From Arthrobacter zhangbolii (lineage in GTDB: Bacteria > Actinomycetota > Actinomycetes > Actinomycetales > Micrococcaceae), in the NCBI RefSeq assembly GCF_022869865.1, contig NZ_CP094984.1, positions 2,542,001 to 2,606,000 of the forward strand: 64,000 nt of DNA, in the 5' to 3' direction. The notes beneath the pieces are model-generated. The model saw nothing but the letters and a program-made list of their open reading frames with translations. It was not told where the DNA came from and ran no database searches. Shown one piece after another: positions 45,091-53,904 of the stretch. Both the position numbers and the translations under genes were made by a program. Positions within the stretch are counted from its first letter, which is position 1. Each line of letters begins with the position of its first letter.

Positions 45091-46620
45091 TCACACCTGC
45101 TGCAGCGCCCGCGCCAGAGCCGCCGTCCGGGTCCGGGTATCCGCGGTTACCGCGGCCAGCCCGGTACCGGCCAGCCAGGCGCCGACCGCTTCCAGCCCGG
45201 ATACTTCTGCCACGGCTGCCCGGACCGCAGCCACCCGGTCACTGTGGCCCACTGCTGCGGACGGCAGTGCACCGACCCAGCGCACCACGTCGGCGCCCAC
45301 CACATCCTCGGCACTGAGGGAAACCTGCAGCAGTGCGGAGGCATCCGCCACGGCCTGCCGGAGGAGGTCCTCGTCAGCGCGTTCGGCGTGGGCGGGTTCG
45401 CTGGCCGCGTCATCAGGTGAAAGTGCCCGCCCGTAGGAAAGGCGCAGCACATGCGTGCCGGGTCCGGTGGAATCCGCGAGCCACTGCCACTTGGCGGTGG
45501 CATGGGTCAGTGCCTTGGCATCCACGCCTTCCACCTCCCGGTCAACCAGGACGCCGGTGCCGCGCGGCATGGCATCCAGTTCCGGCCGGTCCACTACCAG
45601 GGTGACCAGTGCGACGCCGGGTCCCGGCGAGGGCTTGTACGCGGAGAGCTCGGGCAGGGCCCCGGACATCAGGTCCACGGCTGCCGGGCCGTCCGTGGCT
45701 ACCACCACGGCATCGGCGCTGAGTTCCCGGGTGTCGCCGTCGCCGTCAGCGACGCGGATCTGCCAGCCGTCGTTATGCCGGCTCAGTTTTTCGGCCCGCG
45801 TTCCGGCGAGCAGCAGCACGCCCGAGGCTTCAAGATCGGCTGTCAGCGCCTCGGCCAGGCGGCCCATGCCGCCCTCCAGTCCGGCCACTGCCGAACCGGC
45901 CGGGGCGGCGGCGCGGATGGCCCCCACCGCAGCAGCCAGCGAGCCGTGTTTGGCAATGGCCGCACGGAGCCCGGGGGCAACGGAATCCACATCCAGTACA
46001 TTCGGGTCCGCTGAATAGACGCCGCCAACCACCGGGGTGACCAGCCGGCGAAGCACCGCTTCACCCATCCGGCTGCGGACCACCTCCCCCAGACTGACGG
46101 ATTCCCGGCGCTGCAGGGCACCCACCGGAAGAACCTTGTCCAGGGCTGCACGGGCAGCCCCCACCCGGCCCAGGGCACGGACTATGTCCGGATCGCGCGG
46201 ATCCGCCGGGATGCCCAGGATCCCGCTGGCAGGCATCCGCTGTGCGCCGGCGGGCAGGTCAGCGGCGGCCAGCTGCAGCCAGGAACCGGCAGGGTTCGGC
46301 TGTACGACGGCACCGGAGAGGCCCAGCTCGCTGATCAGCTCGGGCACGGCAGTGGATTTGGTGGCGAAGGATTCAGCTCCGCTGTCCAACCGGATACCAG
46401 CCACCTCATGCCGCCCCACACATCCGCCGAAGGAGCCGGTGGCCTCCAGGACGGTGACGCGGATGCCGGCCCGGGCGAGGTCACGCGCGGCGATCAGGCC
46501 GGAGATGCCCCCGCCCACAACAACGGCGGAAGGGGTGTTTTCAGGCGGGACGGCGCCGGACTCAGTGCTTCTGCCGGGCCGGGCTGCCCGTCCGGTTTTG
46601 GCGGCAAAACGGTGCGGCAT
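45091..46620 (-). CDS. hemY: Coproporphyrinogen III oxidase HemY (CgoX)
   Basis: A 509-residue FAD enzyme oxidising coproporphyrinogen III to coproporphyrin III. The dinucleotide-binding motif VVVGGGISGLIAARDLARAG (about 33-52) is followed by LEATGSFGGCVG. The C-terminal FAD contact region is GAWLAGTGLAAVTADTRTRT. The first 30 residues are Arg/Pro-rich and probably disordered. In this gene context, with hemQ and coproporphyrin chelatase, it acts on coproporphyrinogen rather than protoporphyrinogen. It follows hemE by 2 bp. Confidence 0.94.
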   Translation of the reverse strand: MPHRFAAKTGRAARPGRSTESGAVPPENTPSAVVVGGGISGLIAARDLARAGIRVTVLEATGSFGGCVGRHEVAGIRLDSGAESFATKSTAVPELISELGLSGAVVQPNPAGSWLQLAAADLPAGAQRMPASGILGIPADPRDPDIVRALGRVGAARAALDKVLPVGALQRRESVSLGEVVRSRMGEAVLRRLVTPVVGGVYSADPNVLDVDSVAPGLRAAIAKHGSLAAAVGAIRAAAPAGSAVAGLEGGMGRLAEALTADLEASGVLLLAGTRAEKLSRHNDGWQIRVADGDGDTRELSADAVVVATDGPAAVDLMSGALPELSAYKPSPGPGVALVTLVVDRPELDAMPRGTGVLVDREVEGVDAKALTHATAKWQWLADSTGPGTHVLRLSYGRALSPDDAASEPAHAERADEDLLRQAVADASALLQVSLSAEDVVGADVVRWVGALPSAAVGHSDRVAAVRAAVAEVSGLEAVGAWLAGTGLAAVTADTRTRTAALARALQQV

Positions 46621-46622
46621 AG

Positions 46623-47684
46623 TTACGGCTCCACCGAATGAATCAGTTCAACCACCCGGGTCAGCACTGTGGCGTCGGTTTCCGGGGGAACACCGTGGCC
46701 AAGGTTGACTACGTGGCCGGGAGCCGATGCGCCGGCGGCGAGAACCTCACGGACGTGGGCTTCCAGGATGGGCCACGGGGCGCTGAGCAGAGCGGGGTCG
46801 ATATTTCCCTGCAGCGGGGTCCGGCCGCCGAGCCGGCGGTTGGCTTCGTCCAGCGGAAGCCGGTAGTCAACGCCCACTACGTCCACGCCGACGTCGCGCA
46901 TGGCCACCAGGAGTTCGGAAGTGCCGGTGCCGAAGTGCACCAGCGGGGCCCCCAGGCCGCGGACGTGGTCCAGGGCGCGGGCGGAGGCCGGGGCAACGTG
47001 CCGGACGTAGTCCGCCAGGCCCAGGGAACCGGCCCACGAATCGAACAGCTGTCCGGCACTGGCACCGGCTTCAAGCTGGGCGCGCAGGAACATGCCGGAG
47101 GCGTCGGCTGCCCAGGCGGTCAGCGCCTGCCAGGCATCCGGATCCGCGTGCATCATGGTGCGCGGGCCGAGGTGGTCGCGGGAAGGCTTGCCCTCCACCA
47201 TGTACGCCGCAAGCGTGAACGGGGCGCCGGCAAAGCCGATCAGCGGCTTGGACCCGAGTTCGGCAACGGTCAGCCGGACTGCCTCGCGGATCGGCTCCAG
47301 GGCTTCTTCGGTCAGCCGCGGCAGGGCGGCAACGTCCGCTGCGGTGCGCACCGGGGAACCAAGCACGGGACCAACGCCGGGAACAATGTCCACGTCCACC
47401 CCGGCGAGTTTCAGCGGGATGACAATGTCGGAGAAGAAGATGCCCGCATCAACATCGTGACGGCGCACCGGCTGGAGGGTGATCTCCGCGGCAAGTTCCG
47501 GCCGCAGGCAGGAGTCGAGCATCCCGATTCCCTCGCGCGCCTTCAGGTACTCGGGCAGGGAGCGGCCTGCCTGGCGCATAAACCACACCGGGCGGCGCGT
47601 CGGCGTGCCGCCCCGGTAGGCGGTGATCAGGGGGGAATCGGCCGTGCGGCCATCCAGCAGCGGATGAGTGGCGCTAAGAGTCAT
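46623..47684 (-). CDS. hemE: Uroporphyrinogen decarboxylase HemE
   Basis: A 353-residue enzyme removing four carboxyl groups from uroporphyrinogen III to give coproporphyrinogen III. PVWFMRQAGRSLPEY is the N-terminal signature with substrate-binding Arg residues, and GFAGAPFTLAAYMVEG is the second signature. It is the first gene of the minus-strand heme operon and diverges from hemA over 144 bp. ATG 47684 follows GGAGA at slightly long spacing. Confidence 0.96.
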   Translation of the reverse strand: MTLSATHPLLDGRTADSPLITAYRGGTPTRRPVWFMRQAGRSLPEYLKAREGIGMLDSCLRPELAAEITLQPVRRHDVDAGIFFSDIVIPLKLAGVDVDIVPGVGPVLGSPVRTAADVAALPRLTEEALEPIREAVRLTVAELGSKPLIGFAGAPFTLAAYMVEGKPSRDHLGPRTMMHADPDAWQALTAWAADASGMFLRAQLEAGASAGQLFDSWAGSLGLADYVRHVAPASARALDHVRGLGAPLVHFGTGTSELLVAMRDVGVDVVGVDYRLPLDEANRRLGGRTPLQGNIDPALLSAPWPILEAHVREVLAAGASAPGHVVNLGHGVPPETDATVLTRVVELIHSVEP

Positions 47685-47788
47685 ACTTTGATTCTCTCCA
47701 AAATCCGCGGCAATCGATAACCGGGGCCATCCGGGCCCCCCTGGTGTCCCTTCTCACATCCCCGCAGGCGTGATTCCGGCCCGCCCGG

Positions 47789-47819
47789 TTGAAGGGAACC
47801 TGCCGGGGGTGGCTAGTAT
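47789..47819 (+). promoter_or_regulatory. Candidate promoter of hemA
   Basis: TTGAAG (47789-47794) and TAGTAT (47814-47819) are separated by 19 nt. The -10 ends 9 nt before the hemA GTG and no Shine-Dalgarno precedes it, so hemA mRNA is probably leaderless or nearly so. Confidence 0.5.
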
Positions 47820-47828
47820 TGACCTACT

Positions 47829-49178
47829 GTGGTTCTACTTTCCCTTATTGCTACGCACACCGACGTAGACCTGGAGACTGTCGCCCGCCTGAGTGCCGGC
47901 GCGTCCGAGGTCCCGTCTTCGCTGGTCGAATCCGGAACCGCCGTTACCGGCTCCGTGGTCCTTGCCACCTGCAACCGGCTGGAGGTGTACTGCGAAACGA
48001 AGTCCGATGACGACGTCGAGGCCGCACGTTCCGCCGTGGTCGCAGAGATCAGCCGGCTCTCCGGCATGAGTGAGGACCAGGTGTCCCGTTCCTTTGCCAC
48101 CAATACCGGTGAATCCGTTGCCCAGCACCTGTTTGCCGTGGGCGCGGGCCTGGACTCCGCCGTGGTGGGCGAACGCGAAATCGCCGGCCAGGTGCGCCGG
48201 GCGCTGATTGAAGCCCAGGAATCCGGCACGGTCAGCGGCGGGTTGAGCAGATTGTTCCAAACCGCTTCCCGCACCGCGAAGGATGTTGGTGCCATGACAG
48301 CCCTCGGTAAGCGGGGGCTTTCCATTGTGTCCGTTGCCCTCGGCCTGGCTACCGACCTTTCCGAAGATACCGACTGGTCAAAGAAGTCAGTGGTGGTCTT
48401 CGGCACCGGCGCCTATGCCGGCGCCACCATGGCCCTGCTTAAGGACCGCGGCTGCACTGACATCAGCGTCTACTCCTCTTCCAACCGGGCCGAGTCCTTC
48501 GCCGCCTCCCGTGGCGGCCGGCCGCTGACGCGCAAGTCCCTTCCGGACGCGCTGACCAACGCCGACGTCGTGATCGGCTGCAGCGGCAGTGACAGCCAGG
48601 TCAGTGCCGACGATGTCCGCCGCGTCCGCGCGGCAGCCGGCAAGCCGCTGATCATCATCGACCTTGCCCTCACCCATGACTTTGATCCCGCCGTCCGCGA
48701 GATCGACGGCGTCGAACTCATTACCCTGGAATCCGTCCGGCTGGCAGCCCCCGCGGAGCAGGCCGAGTCGCTGAAGCAGGCCAGCAGCATTGTTGCCGAG
48801 GCAGCCAGGAATTTCTCCAAGCAGCAGCTCAGCCGTGAAATGGATTCCGCGATCATCGCGCTGCGCCGGCACACCCTGAACGTCCTGGAGTCCGAGCTGG
48901 AAAAGGTCCGCTCCCAGCACGGTTGCTCCGGCGCGGCCGAGGAAGTGGAGTTTGCCATGCGCCGCATGGTCAAGCAGCTGCTCCACGTGCCCACGGTCCG
49001 TGCCCGCGAGCTCGCTGCCAGCGGCCAGCAGGAGGACTACATCCGCGGACTCGAAGCCCTGTACGGCATCACCGTGGACCGTGCGGACACGGCAGGCAAT
49101 GCCACACCGGCTGCTCCCTCCTCCGCCGCCGAAACGGACGCAGAGGACGCCGGCCGGAATGAACCCAGGTCCGCGTAG
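47829..49178 (+). CDS. hemA: Glutamyl-tRNA reductase HemA
   Basis: A 449-residue enzyme reducing glutamyl-tRNA(Glu) to glutamate-1-semialdehyde, the first committed step of heme synthesis. The catalytic cysteine is in [11 protein letters not shown] (C48). [16 protein letters not shown] (about 188-203) is the NADPH-binding site. The C-terminal 30 residues are an Ala/Glu/Asp-rich extension. It starts at GTG 47829, with the promoter -10 almost touching it. Divergent from hemE-hemL, it supplies their substrate. Confidence 0.96.
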   Translation: MVLLSLIATHTDVDLETVARLSAGASEVPSSLVESGTAVTGSVVLATCNRLEVYCETKSDDDVEAARSAVVAEISRLSGMSEDQVSRSFATNTGESVAQHLFAVGAGLDSAVVGEREIAGQVRRALIEAQESGTVSGGLSRLFQTASRTAKDVGAMTALGKRGLSIVSVALGLATDLSEDTDWSKKSVVVFGTGAYAGATMALLKDRGCTDISVYSSSNRAESFAASRGGRPLTRKSLPDALTNADVVIGCSGSDSQVSADDVRRVRAAAGKPLIIIDLALTHDFDPAVREIDGVELITLESVRLAAPAEQAESLKQASSIVAEAARNFSKQQLSREMDSAIIALRRHTLNVLESELEKVRSQHGCSGAAEEVEFAMRRMVKQLLHVPTVRARELAASGQQEDYIRGLEALYGITVDRADTAGNATPAAPSSAAETDAEDAGRNEPRSA

Positions 49179-49246
49179 TCTCCTGCACCGTCCCGCATAG
49201 TCCTGGCCCGCCCCCCTGGCCCTGCCACCGTCCGTAGCCGGATTCG

Positions 49247-50434
49247 TCAGTACAGCGGTTTCTCCGGTTCCACCCGGCGCACCCATTCAAGAATCCCGCC
49301 GGTGACGTTATAGACCTCCGGGTAGCCCTCGCCCCGCAGATAAGCAGCCACTTCCGCAGACCGGCCGCCGGATTTGCAGTGCACGTACACGGGGCGGCCG
49401 GGATCGGGCCGGAACCCGCCCGCCAAAACCGTGCCCCGCGGCACCAGCCGCGCCCCTTCGATGTTGACAATCCCGTATTCCCCCGGCTCGCGCACGTCCA
49501 GAAGTTCGAAGTCGCGCTGCCCGGCGGAGCGTTCCGCGAGCAGTTCCTGCAGGACCGCCACGTCCACCTCCGGGCCGGCCGGTGCTGCCGCCGGCGCCAC
49601 CCCGCAGAACGCCTGGTAATCGGTGAGCTCCGTGACCGGTTCGGCGGCCGGGTCGCGGCGGACCCTTACCTCGCGCCAGCTCATTTCCATTGCATTGAAG
49701 ACCAGCACCCGCCCCAGCAGGGTCCGGCCGGTACCGGTAATCAGCTTGATGGCTTCGTTGACCATCACGGAACCGATCTGTGCACAGAGCACACCAAGCA
49801 CTCCGCCCTCGGCACAGGAAGGCACCGATCCGGGTTCGGGTGCCTGCGGAAACAGGTCACGGTAGGTCGGCCCGTGCAGGCCCCAGAAGACGCTGACCTG
49901 GCCGTCAAAGCGGAGAATGGAACCCCACACGTACGGCTTGCCCAGGATCTCCGCCGCGTCATTGACCATGTAGCGGGTGGCGAAGTTATCCGTGCCGTCC
50001 ACAATCAGGTCATAGCCGGAAAAGATATCGAGCACGTTTGAATTATCCAGCCGCTCCCGGTGCAGGATGAGATTCACCAGCGGATTCAGCTCGGCCACGC
50101 TGCGGGCCGCGGATTCCACCTTGGGACTGCCCACATCCGAGACCCCGTGGATCACCTGGCGCTGCAGGTTGGAAAGATCAACCACGTCGTCGTCGACAAC
50201 ACCGAGGGTGCCTACTCCCGCGGCCGCCAGGTACAGCAGCGTCGGGGATCCCAATCCGCCGGCCCCGACCACCAGCACCCGGGCGTTCTTTAGCCTGCGC
50301 TGGGCCTGGACCCCGAACCCGGGGATGATCAGGTGCCGGGAGTAGCGTTCGGTTTCTTCACGGGTGAGTTCCGCTCCCGGCGCCACCAATGCGGGTAGTT
50401 CCGTGGCAGGAACCGGTGAACTTGCTAAGGTCAT
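49247..50434 (-). CDS. moeZ: Adenylyltransferase/sulfurtransferase MoeZ (MoeB-rhodanese fusion)
   Basis: A 395-residue two-domain protein. The E1-like half (about 20-265) has VLVVGAGGLGSPTLLYL for ATP and DVVDLSNLQRQVIHG with the catalytic Arg and Gln. The C-terminal rhodanese domain (about 285-395) has the persulfide cysteine in HCKSGGRS. It adenylates and then thiocarboxylates MoaD, ThiS or CysO-type carriers. I use ATG 50434 (MTLASSP), preceded by TTGGACTTC; a TTG three codons upstream also fits. It diverges from a TetR gene; none of its carriers are in the window. Confidence 0.93.
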   Translation of the reverse strand: MTLASSPVPATELPALVAPGAELTREETERYSRHLIIPGFGVQAQRRLKNARVLVVGAGGLGSPTLLYLAAAGVGTLGVVDDDVVDLSNLQRQVIHGVSDVGSPKVESAARSVAELNPLVNLILHRERLDNSNVLDIFSGYDLIVDGTDNFATRYMVNDAAEILGKPYVWGSILRFDGQVSVFWGLHGPTYRDLFPQAPEPGSVPSCAEGGVLGVLCAQIGSVMVNEAIKLITGTGRTLLGRVLVFNAMEMSWREVRVRRDPAAEPVTELTDYQAFCGVAPAAAPAGPEVDVAVLQELLAERSAGQRDFELLDVREPGEYGIVNIEGARLVPRGTVLAGGFRPDPGRPVYVHCKSGGRSAEVAAYLRGEGYPEVYNVTGGILEWVRRVEPEKPLY

Positions 50435-50552
50435 GAAGTCCAATCTAAGCCACGGGTATGGCTCTTGGACCTGTCGCTACAAACACCCGCAGGTAAAATA
50501 ATGGTCATTGTCCGTGCAGCGGACCGCGCCGGAACTGTTGAAAGGTCCATCA

Positions 50553-51167
50553 GTGAGTAACCAGGCAGCCGGCAAACCGGTTCGACTCCCGCGGGAGGAA
50601 CGCCGCCGGCAACTGCTGAGCGCCGCTCAGGAGGTGTTCGTAACGCACGGTTTCCACGGTGCGGCAATGGACGAGATCGCCGAGGCCGCGCATGTCAGCA
50701 AGCCCGTGCTCTACCAGCACTTCCCAGGCAAGCGGGAACTGTATATGGCGCTGCTGGATAACCACCTCAATACCCTCACCGAATTCCTGGATACGGCGCT
50801 GAAGTCCACCACGGATAACAAACTGCGCGTGCGGGAAACCATGCGGGCCTATTTCCGTTTCGTCGCCCAGGACAGCCAGGGGCACCGGATGGTCTTTGAA
50901 TCCGATCTGACGTCCGATGCCGAGGTCAGCGCACGCATTGAGGAATTCAATGCCCGGTTCGCCAGCAGTATTGCCGGTGTAATCGCCGAAGACACAAAGC
51001 TCTCCCATCTGGAAGCCACCCTGCTTGGGCGTGCGCTGGCCGGCATGGCGCAGGTCAGCGCACGTTACTGGCTGGAAACCGACGGCGGATTGGACATCGA
51101 TGCCGCGTCCGAGCTGGTCTACCGTTTAGCTTGGCGCGGAATCAGCCGGTTCCCCAAGGAGATCTAG
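50553..51167 (+). CDS. TetR-family transcriptional regulator
   Basis: A 204-residue repressor. The N-terminal helix-turn-helix (about 15-60) reads RQLLSAAQEVFVTHGFHGAA then HVSKPVLYQHFPGKRELYMA, the TetR signature. The C-terminal ligand domain is divergent and its effector unknown. GTG 50553 is chosen because AAAGG precedes it by 7 nt; upstream in-frame starts lie in the promoter region near TAAAAT (50494). It precedes the DUF3107 gene by 44 bp and diverges from moeZ. From memory, M. tuberculosis Rv3206c-Rv3208A has the same order. Confidence 0.9.
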   Translation: MSNQAAGKPVRLPREERRRQLLSAAQEVFVTHGFHGAAMDEIAEAAHVSKPVLYQHFPGKRELYMALLDNHLNTLTEFLDTALKSTTDNKLRVRETMRAYFRFVAQDSQGHRMVFESDLTSDAEVSARIEEFNARFASSIAGVIAEDTKLSHLEATLLGRALAGMAQVSARYWLETDGGLDIDAASELVYRLAWRGISRFPKEI

Positions 51168-51211
51168 AGTAGATTTCGAGAAGTTCTTAATCGTTTACAG
51201 GAGGCACCACG

Positions 51212-51436
51212 GTGGAAGTAAAAATCGGCATTCAGAACGTAGCCCGCGAGATTGTCTTCGAGTCCGGCCAGAGCGCCGATGAAGTTGCCGACGCCGTGGA
51301 GCAGTCCCTGGCCAGCGGCGCGCTGCTGCGCCTGAAGGATGTCAAGGGCCGCCTGATCGTGGTGCCCGGAGCTTCCATCGGCTATGTGGAGATCGGCGCC
51401 GAAGAGGTCCGCCGCGTCGGTTTCGGCGCACTCTAG
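51212..51436 (+). CDS. DUF3107 family small protein
   Basis: A 74-residue protein matching the DUF3107 family, known in M. tuberculosis as TB9.4 (Rv3208A). Hallmarks are MEVKIGIQNVAREIVFES, LKDVKGRLIVVPGASIGYVE and the ending RRVGFG(A/T)L. The GTG start is preceded by an excellent AGGAGG site. The protein is small, soluble and very conserved in actinobacteria, but its function is unknown. It follows the TetR gene and precedes a small membrane protein gene by 18 bp. Confidence 0.92.
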   Translation: MEVKIGIQNVAREIVFESGQSADEVADAVEQSLASGALLRLKDVKGRLIVVPGASIGYVEIGAEEVRRVGFGAL

Positions 51437-51454
51437 CCGCACCGCCGCCGGATT

Positions 51455-51754
51455 ATGCTCAGCCTGATCCTCGTTACCCTGACCGCCGCGGCGGCCGGTC
51501 TTGCCGTCTGGGCTGCGGACCGGCACCGGGACAGATACGGTGTGCTGCTGCTCCCGGGCATCGCCGTCTGTGCCGCGATCCTGACCTGGATTGCGTTCCA
51601 GATGGCCGGGGCCGCGTCCTTTGAATCCGCATGGATCGGATGGGCGGTGCCGGCCGCGGTAGCGGTCCTGGCCCCGCTCATCGCAGCCGTACCCATCGGC
51701 CGCAAACGGGCAGCTGCCGACACAGCAGAGCAGGACCGGATCCTCCGGCTCTGA
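51455..51754 (+). CDS. Small membrane protein, three transmembrane helices
   Basis: A 99-residue protein with hydrophobic helices at about 2-21, 32-52 and 60-82, and a charged tail (GRKRAAADTAEQDRILRL). I recognise no family. ATG 51455 lacks a clear ribosome site, so it may depend on translation of the DUF3107 gene 18 bp upstream. The plus-strand codon pattern is GC3-rich and more gene-like than the overlapping minus-strand reading. Confidence 0.6.
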   Translation: MLSLILVTLTAAAAGLAVWAADRHRDRYGVLLLPGIAVCAAILTWIAFQMAGAASFESAWIGWAVPAAVAVLAPLIAAVPIGRKRAAADTAEQDRILRL

Positions 51755-51838
51755 TCCAGCCTCGCCGAGAAGGCCCGGCCCGTGCACGTTCGGGGAAATC
51801 ATGCCGGGCGAGGCTGAGACGCCAATCAATAAGGTGCT

Positions 51839-51910
51839 GCTCCAAAAAAAACACAGCTCCAAAAGACACAGCTCAATAGGACGCAGCTCAACAGGACGCA
51901 GCTCAATAAC
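51839..51910. repeat. Short 15-bp tandem repeats before a terminator
   Basis: Units start at 51839 (17 bp, with an A8 run), 51856, 51871, 51886 and 51901 (partial), consensus GCTCAATAGGACGCA. The array ends where the terminator stem begins. It could be read as a Ser/Arg repeat on the plus strand, but no credible gene uses it. Apart from this and the hairpin, the 51755-52017 gap shows nothing. Confidence 0.8.
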
Positions 51911-51936
51911 GGGACGGCACTTCGGTGCCGTCCCGT
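51909..51936. terminator. Hairpin terminator with UUCG loop
   Basis: A perfect 12-bp stem (51909-51920 and 51925-51936) with a TTCG loop is followed by TTTGCCGTTT. It lies between the TetR/DUF3107/membrane-protein genes and the convergent SGNH hydrolase gene. Confidence 0.8.
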
Positions 51937-52017
51937 TTGCCGTTTCCGGTTCCGGTTCCGGCCGGGGACCGGCTGCCCGTCCGGGAGGCGGGCGTCCTTC
52001 CGGGTGCCCGCTGCCGC

Positions 52018-53115
52018 TTACTGCAGGGCACGCGCCGGCCGGCCCGAGGAAAAGCCGCTGTCCACGGGCGCGATGCGTTCTAGTTCGCGGGCCAAAACCC
52101 CGGCTGTCCTGGCGTGGCCTTCGGGGCTCAGGTGCCTCCCGTCCGGCCGCATCGCCCCATTAAGGCCGTAGCGGGCCCACCAGTCCCCCGGGCTGAGGAA
52201 TTCCAGCCCGGCTTCTGCTGCGGTAGCCGCGAGCAACCGGTCCACGTCCTTCCGCGGGCCGGTGCCGTCTCCGATGACTCCGACCATAAGGATCCGTGCA
52301 GAAGGATAGCTCTGGCGTACATCGCTGATCAGCCGGCGGACGCCGCTTTGAATCTCTGCCGCTGAATGTGCGGTGTCGTTGCCGCCGCCCTGCAGGATGA
52401 TCAGCGCGGGCTCTCCCCACGGCAGCAGCCACTGATGTGACTCGAGTGCCTGGGCATATGCGGAGACCGTTCCGTTCCCGTGGGCGAATCCGGTGCCGTT
52501 GGCACCCCGGAGGATGGGCCGGTAACCGGCCTGGACCAGGCCCTGTCCAACCCAGGTCTTTATCGAAGTCTGGGAATCGCCGATCACCAGGGCGGACTCA
52601 TCGACGCCGGGAACCACGCTCATTACCCGTCCGGTCACGGGGTCATACATCAGCGAACCGTTCTGGAAGTCAGTGCGGAATCCGTTCCCATGGGGGTACT
52701 CGGAGCGTATCGGAAACCCGAGGGATGCCCCCTCGGGGGTGTTCCAGACGCGATGGACGGCGTCGCGGACCAGATGCGCGCCGGTGTCGGCATTCCACAG
52801 TTCCAGGCGCGCACCGATCTGCCGGCTGCACCCGGCAGCATTACAGGTCACCTTCCCTGCCTGCACGGCCGGTGACAGCCCCGCTTTCCGCTGGGTTTCC
52901 GCCAGCACCTGCAGGTCCCGCCAGGCTTCCCTGGGAACGCCTGCGGGCGCAAGGCCGGCTTTGAACGATCCCGAATTCAGGGTCTTGGCGGCTGCGGCAG
53001 GCTTGGCGTATCCCGGCCGGTCCGATCCGCCGGGGCCGGGAAACGGGCTGCACAGGAGCAGGCAGGTCAGCACGGCAACACCCGCAAGCCGCCGCGCATG
53101 AAGGACTGGCCCCAT
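52018..53115 (-). CDS. Secreted SGNH/GDSL hydrolase with an LGFP-like repeat
   Basis: A 365-residue exported protein. A signal peptide (about 1-25, ARRLAGVAVLTCLLLCSP) precedes a region with one LGFP-type repeat, ASLGFPIRSEY...FQNGSLMYDPVTG (about 118-150), a module linked to cell-wall binding. The hydrolase domain has block I VIGDSQTS (Ser), block III GGGNDT (Asn) and block V PDGRHLSPEGH (Asp/His). It is probably an esterase acting on the envelope. ATG 53115 follows GAGGA and gives a clean signal peptide; an in-frame ATG at 53160 would add 15 residues. Confidence 0.82.
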   Translation of the reverse strand: MGPVLHARRLAGVAVLTCLLLCSPFPGPGGSDRPGYAKPAAAAKTLNSGSFKAGLAPAGVPREAWRDLQVLAETQRKAGLSPAVQAGKVTCNAAGCSRQIGARLELWNADTGAHLVRDAVHRVWNTPEGASLGFPIRSEYPHGNGFRTDFQNGSLMYDPVTGRVMSVVPGVDESALVIGDSQTSIKTWVGQGLVQAGYRPILRGANGTGFAHGNGTVSAYAQALESHQWLLPWGEPALIILQGGGNDTAHSAAEIQSGVRRLISDVRQSYPSARILMVGVIGDGTGPRKDVDRLLAATAAEAGLEFLSPGDWWARYGLNGAMRPDGRHLSPEGHARTAGVLARELERIAPVDSGFSSGRPARALQ

Positions 53116-53190
53116 TCGTTCCTCCGCGTTGGTTCCCCCGTAGCCGCCGGTCCTGGCCATTGGCTCCCTATGGGGGAAGCGTAGCGGCCG

Positions 53191-53904
53191 TCAGGCAGTT
53201 AACCCCAGAAGACTCATACGTTTCGAATGATTACGTGTCAGCTGTGCGATGAGCGCCTTGATTTCGGCGTCGACGGCCTCGCGCCCCTGCCCCTCAAGCA
53301 GGCTCCCCGGGAAGGCACGTTCCACCACTACGCGCTGGGCCTGGGTCAGGGCCTCGCCCACCAGGCGCCGGCCCCACAGTGCCAGCCGGGAGGCAAGCCG
53401 CGGATCGTCGGCCAAGGCTACCTTCAGCCGGCCCTGAAGGATCTCCCCGGGCTGTTCCGTGGCTTTTAGTCCCTGGATCAGGCTGTTGGTCTCTGCATCC
53501 AGCCAGGAGGCGACAGCCTGGTAGAAGTCATCGGAGATGGCATCCGTGACGTAGAACTTCATCAGTGACTCGTACCAGTCCGCGGGCCGGGTCCGGTCAT
53601 GGAAGGCGTCCACCGAAGCCTGGAAGGGCCGCATGGCTTCTTCCGGGTCCACGCCCATGGCGGTAAGCCGCGTGCAGATCACTTCGAAGTGCGCGTATTC
53701 GTGCACCGCCAGCCGTCCGAGCGTGGCGCGGTCATGCAGCGTGGGGGAAAACCTTGCGTCGGAGGACATCCGTTCAAAAGCGGATAGCTCCCCGTAGGCG
53801 ATAGCCCCGAACAGATCCGTCAGGAACCGCTGATACGTCTCCGAGGCGTCCTGTGCGTCCGTTGCGGAAGAGGCCGGCAGATCCGAATGATGCCCGTTAG
53901 TCAT
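53191..53904 (-). CDS. Ferritin-like fold protein (MiaE/tRNA-hydroxylase-like)
   Basis: A 237-residue all-helical protein with ferritin-type metal motifs: GELSAFERM (about 37-45) and HEYAHFEVI (about 68-76), and later a WLDAETNSL helix. It resembles the actinobacterial family that I recall as Rv3210c, sometimes compared with MiaE tRNA hydroxylase. Substrate and activity are unproven. It lies between the SGNH hydrolase and the divergent DEAD-box gene. Confidence 0.8.
   Translation of the reverse strand: MTNGHHSDLPASSATDAQDASETYQRFLTDLFGAIAYGELSAFERMSSDARFSPTLHDRATLGRLAVHEYAHFEVICTRLTAMGVDPEEAMRPFQASVDAFHDRTRPADWYESLMKFYVTDAISDDFYQAVASWLDAETNSLIQGLKATEQPGEILQGRLKVALADDPRLASRLALWGRRLVGEALTQAQRVVVERAFPGSLLEGQGREAVDAEIKALIAQLTRNHSKRMSLLGLTA

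Noticed and set aside
51164-51862. 232-residue minus-strand open frame across DUF3107 and the small membrane gene
   Set aside because: It is antisense to a secure DUF3107 gene with a perfect ribosome site and shows no signature of its own.
51801-52163. Plus-strand frame with HSSxR-type repeats
   Set aside because: It only translates the DNA tandem repeat and the terminator hairpin, with no ribosome site and no similarity to any family I know.
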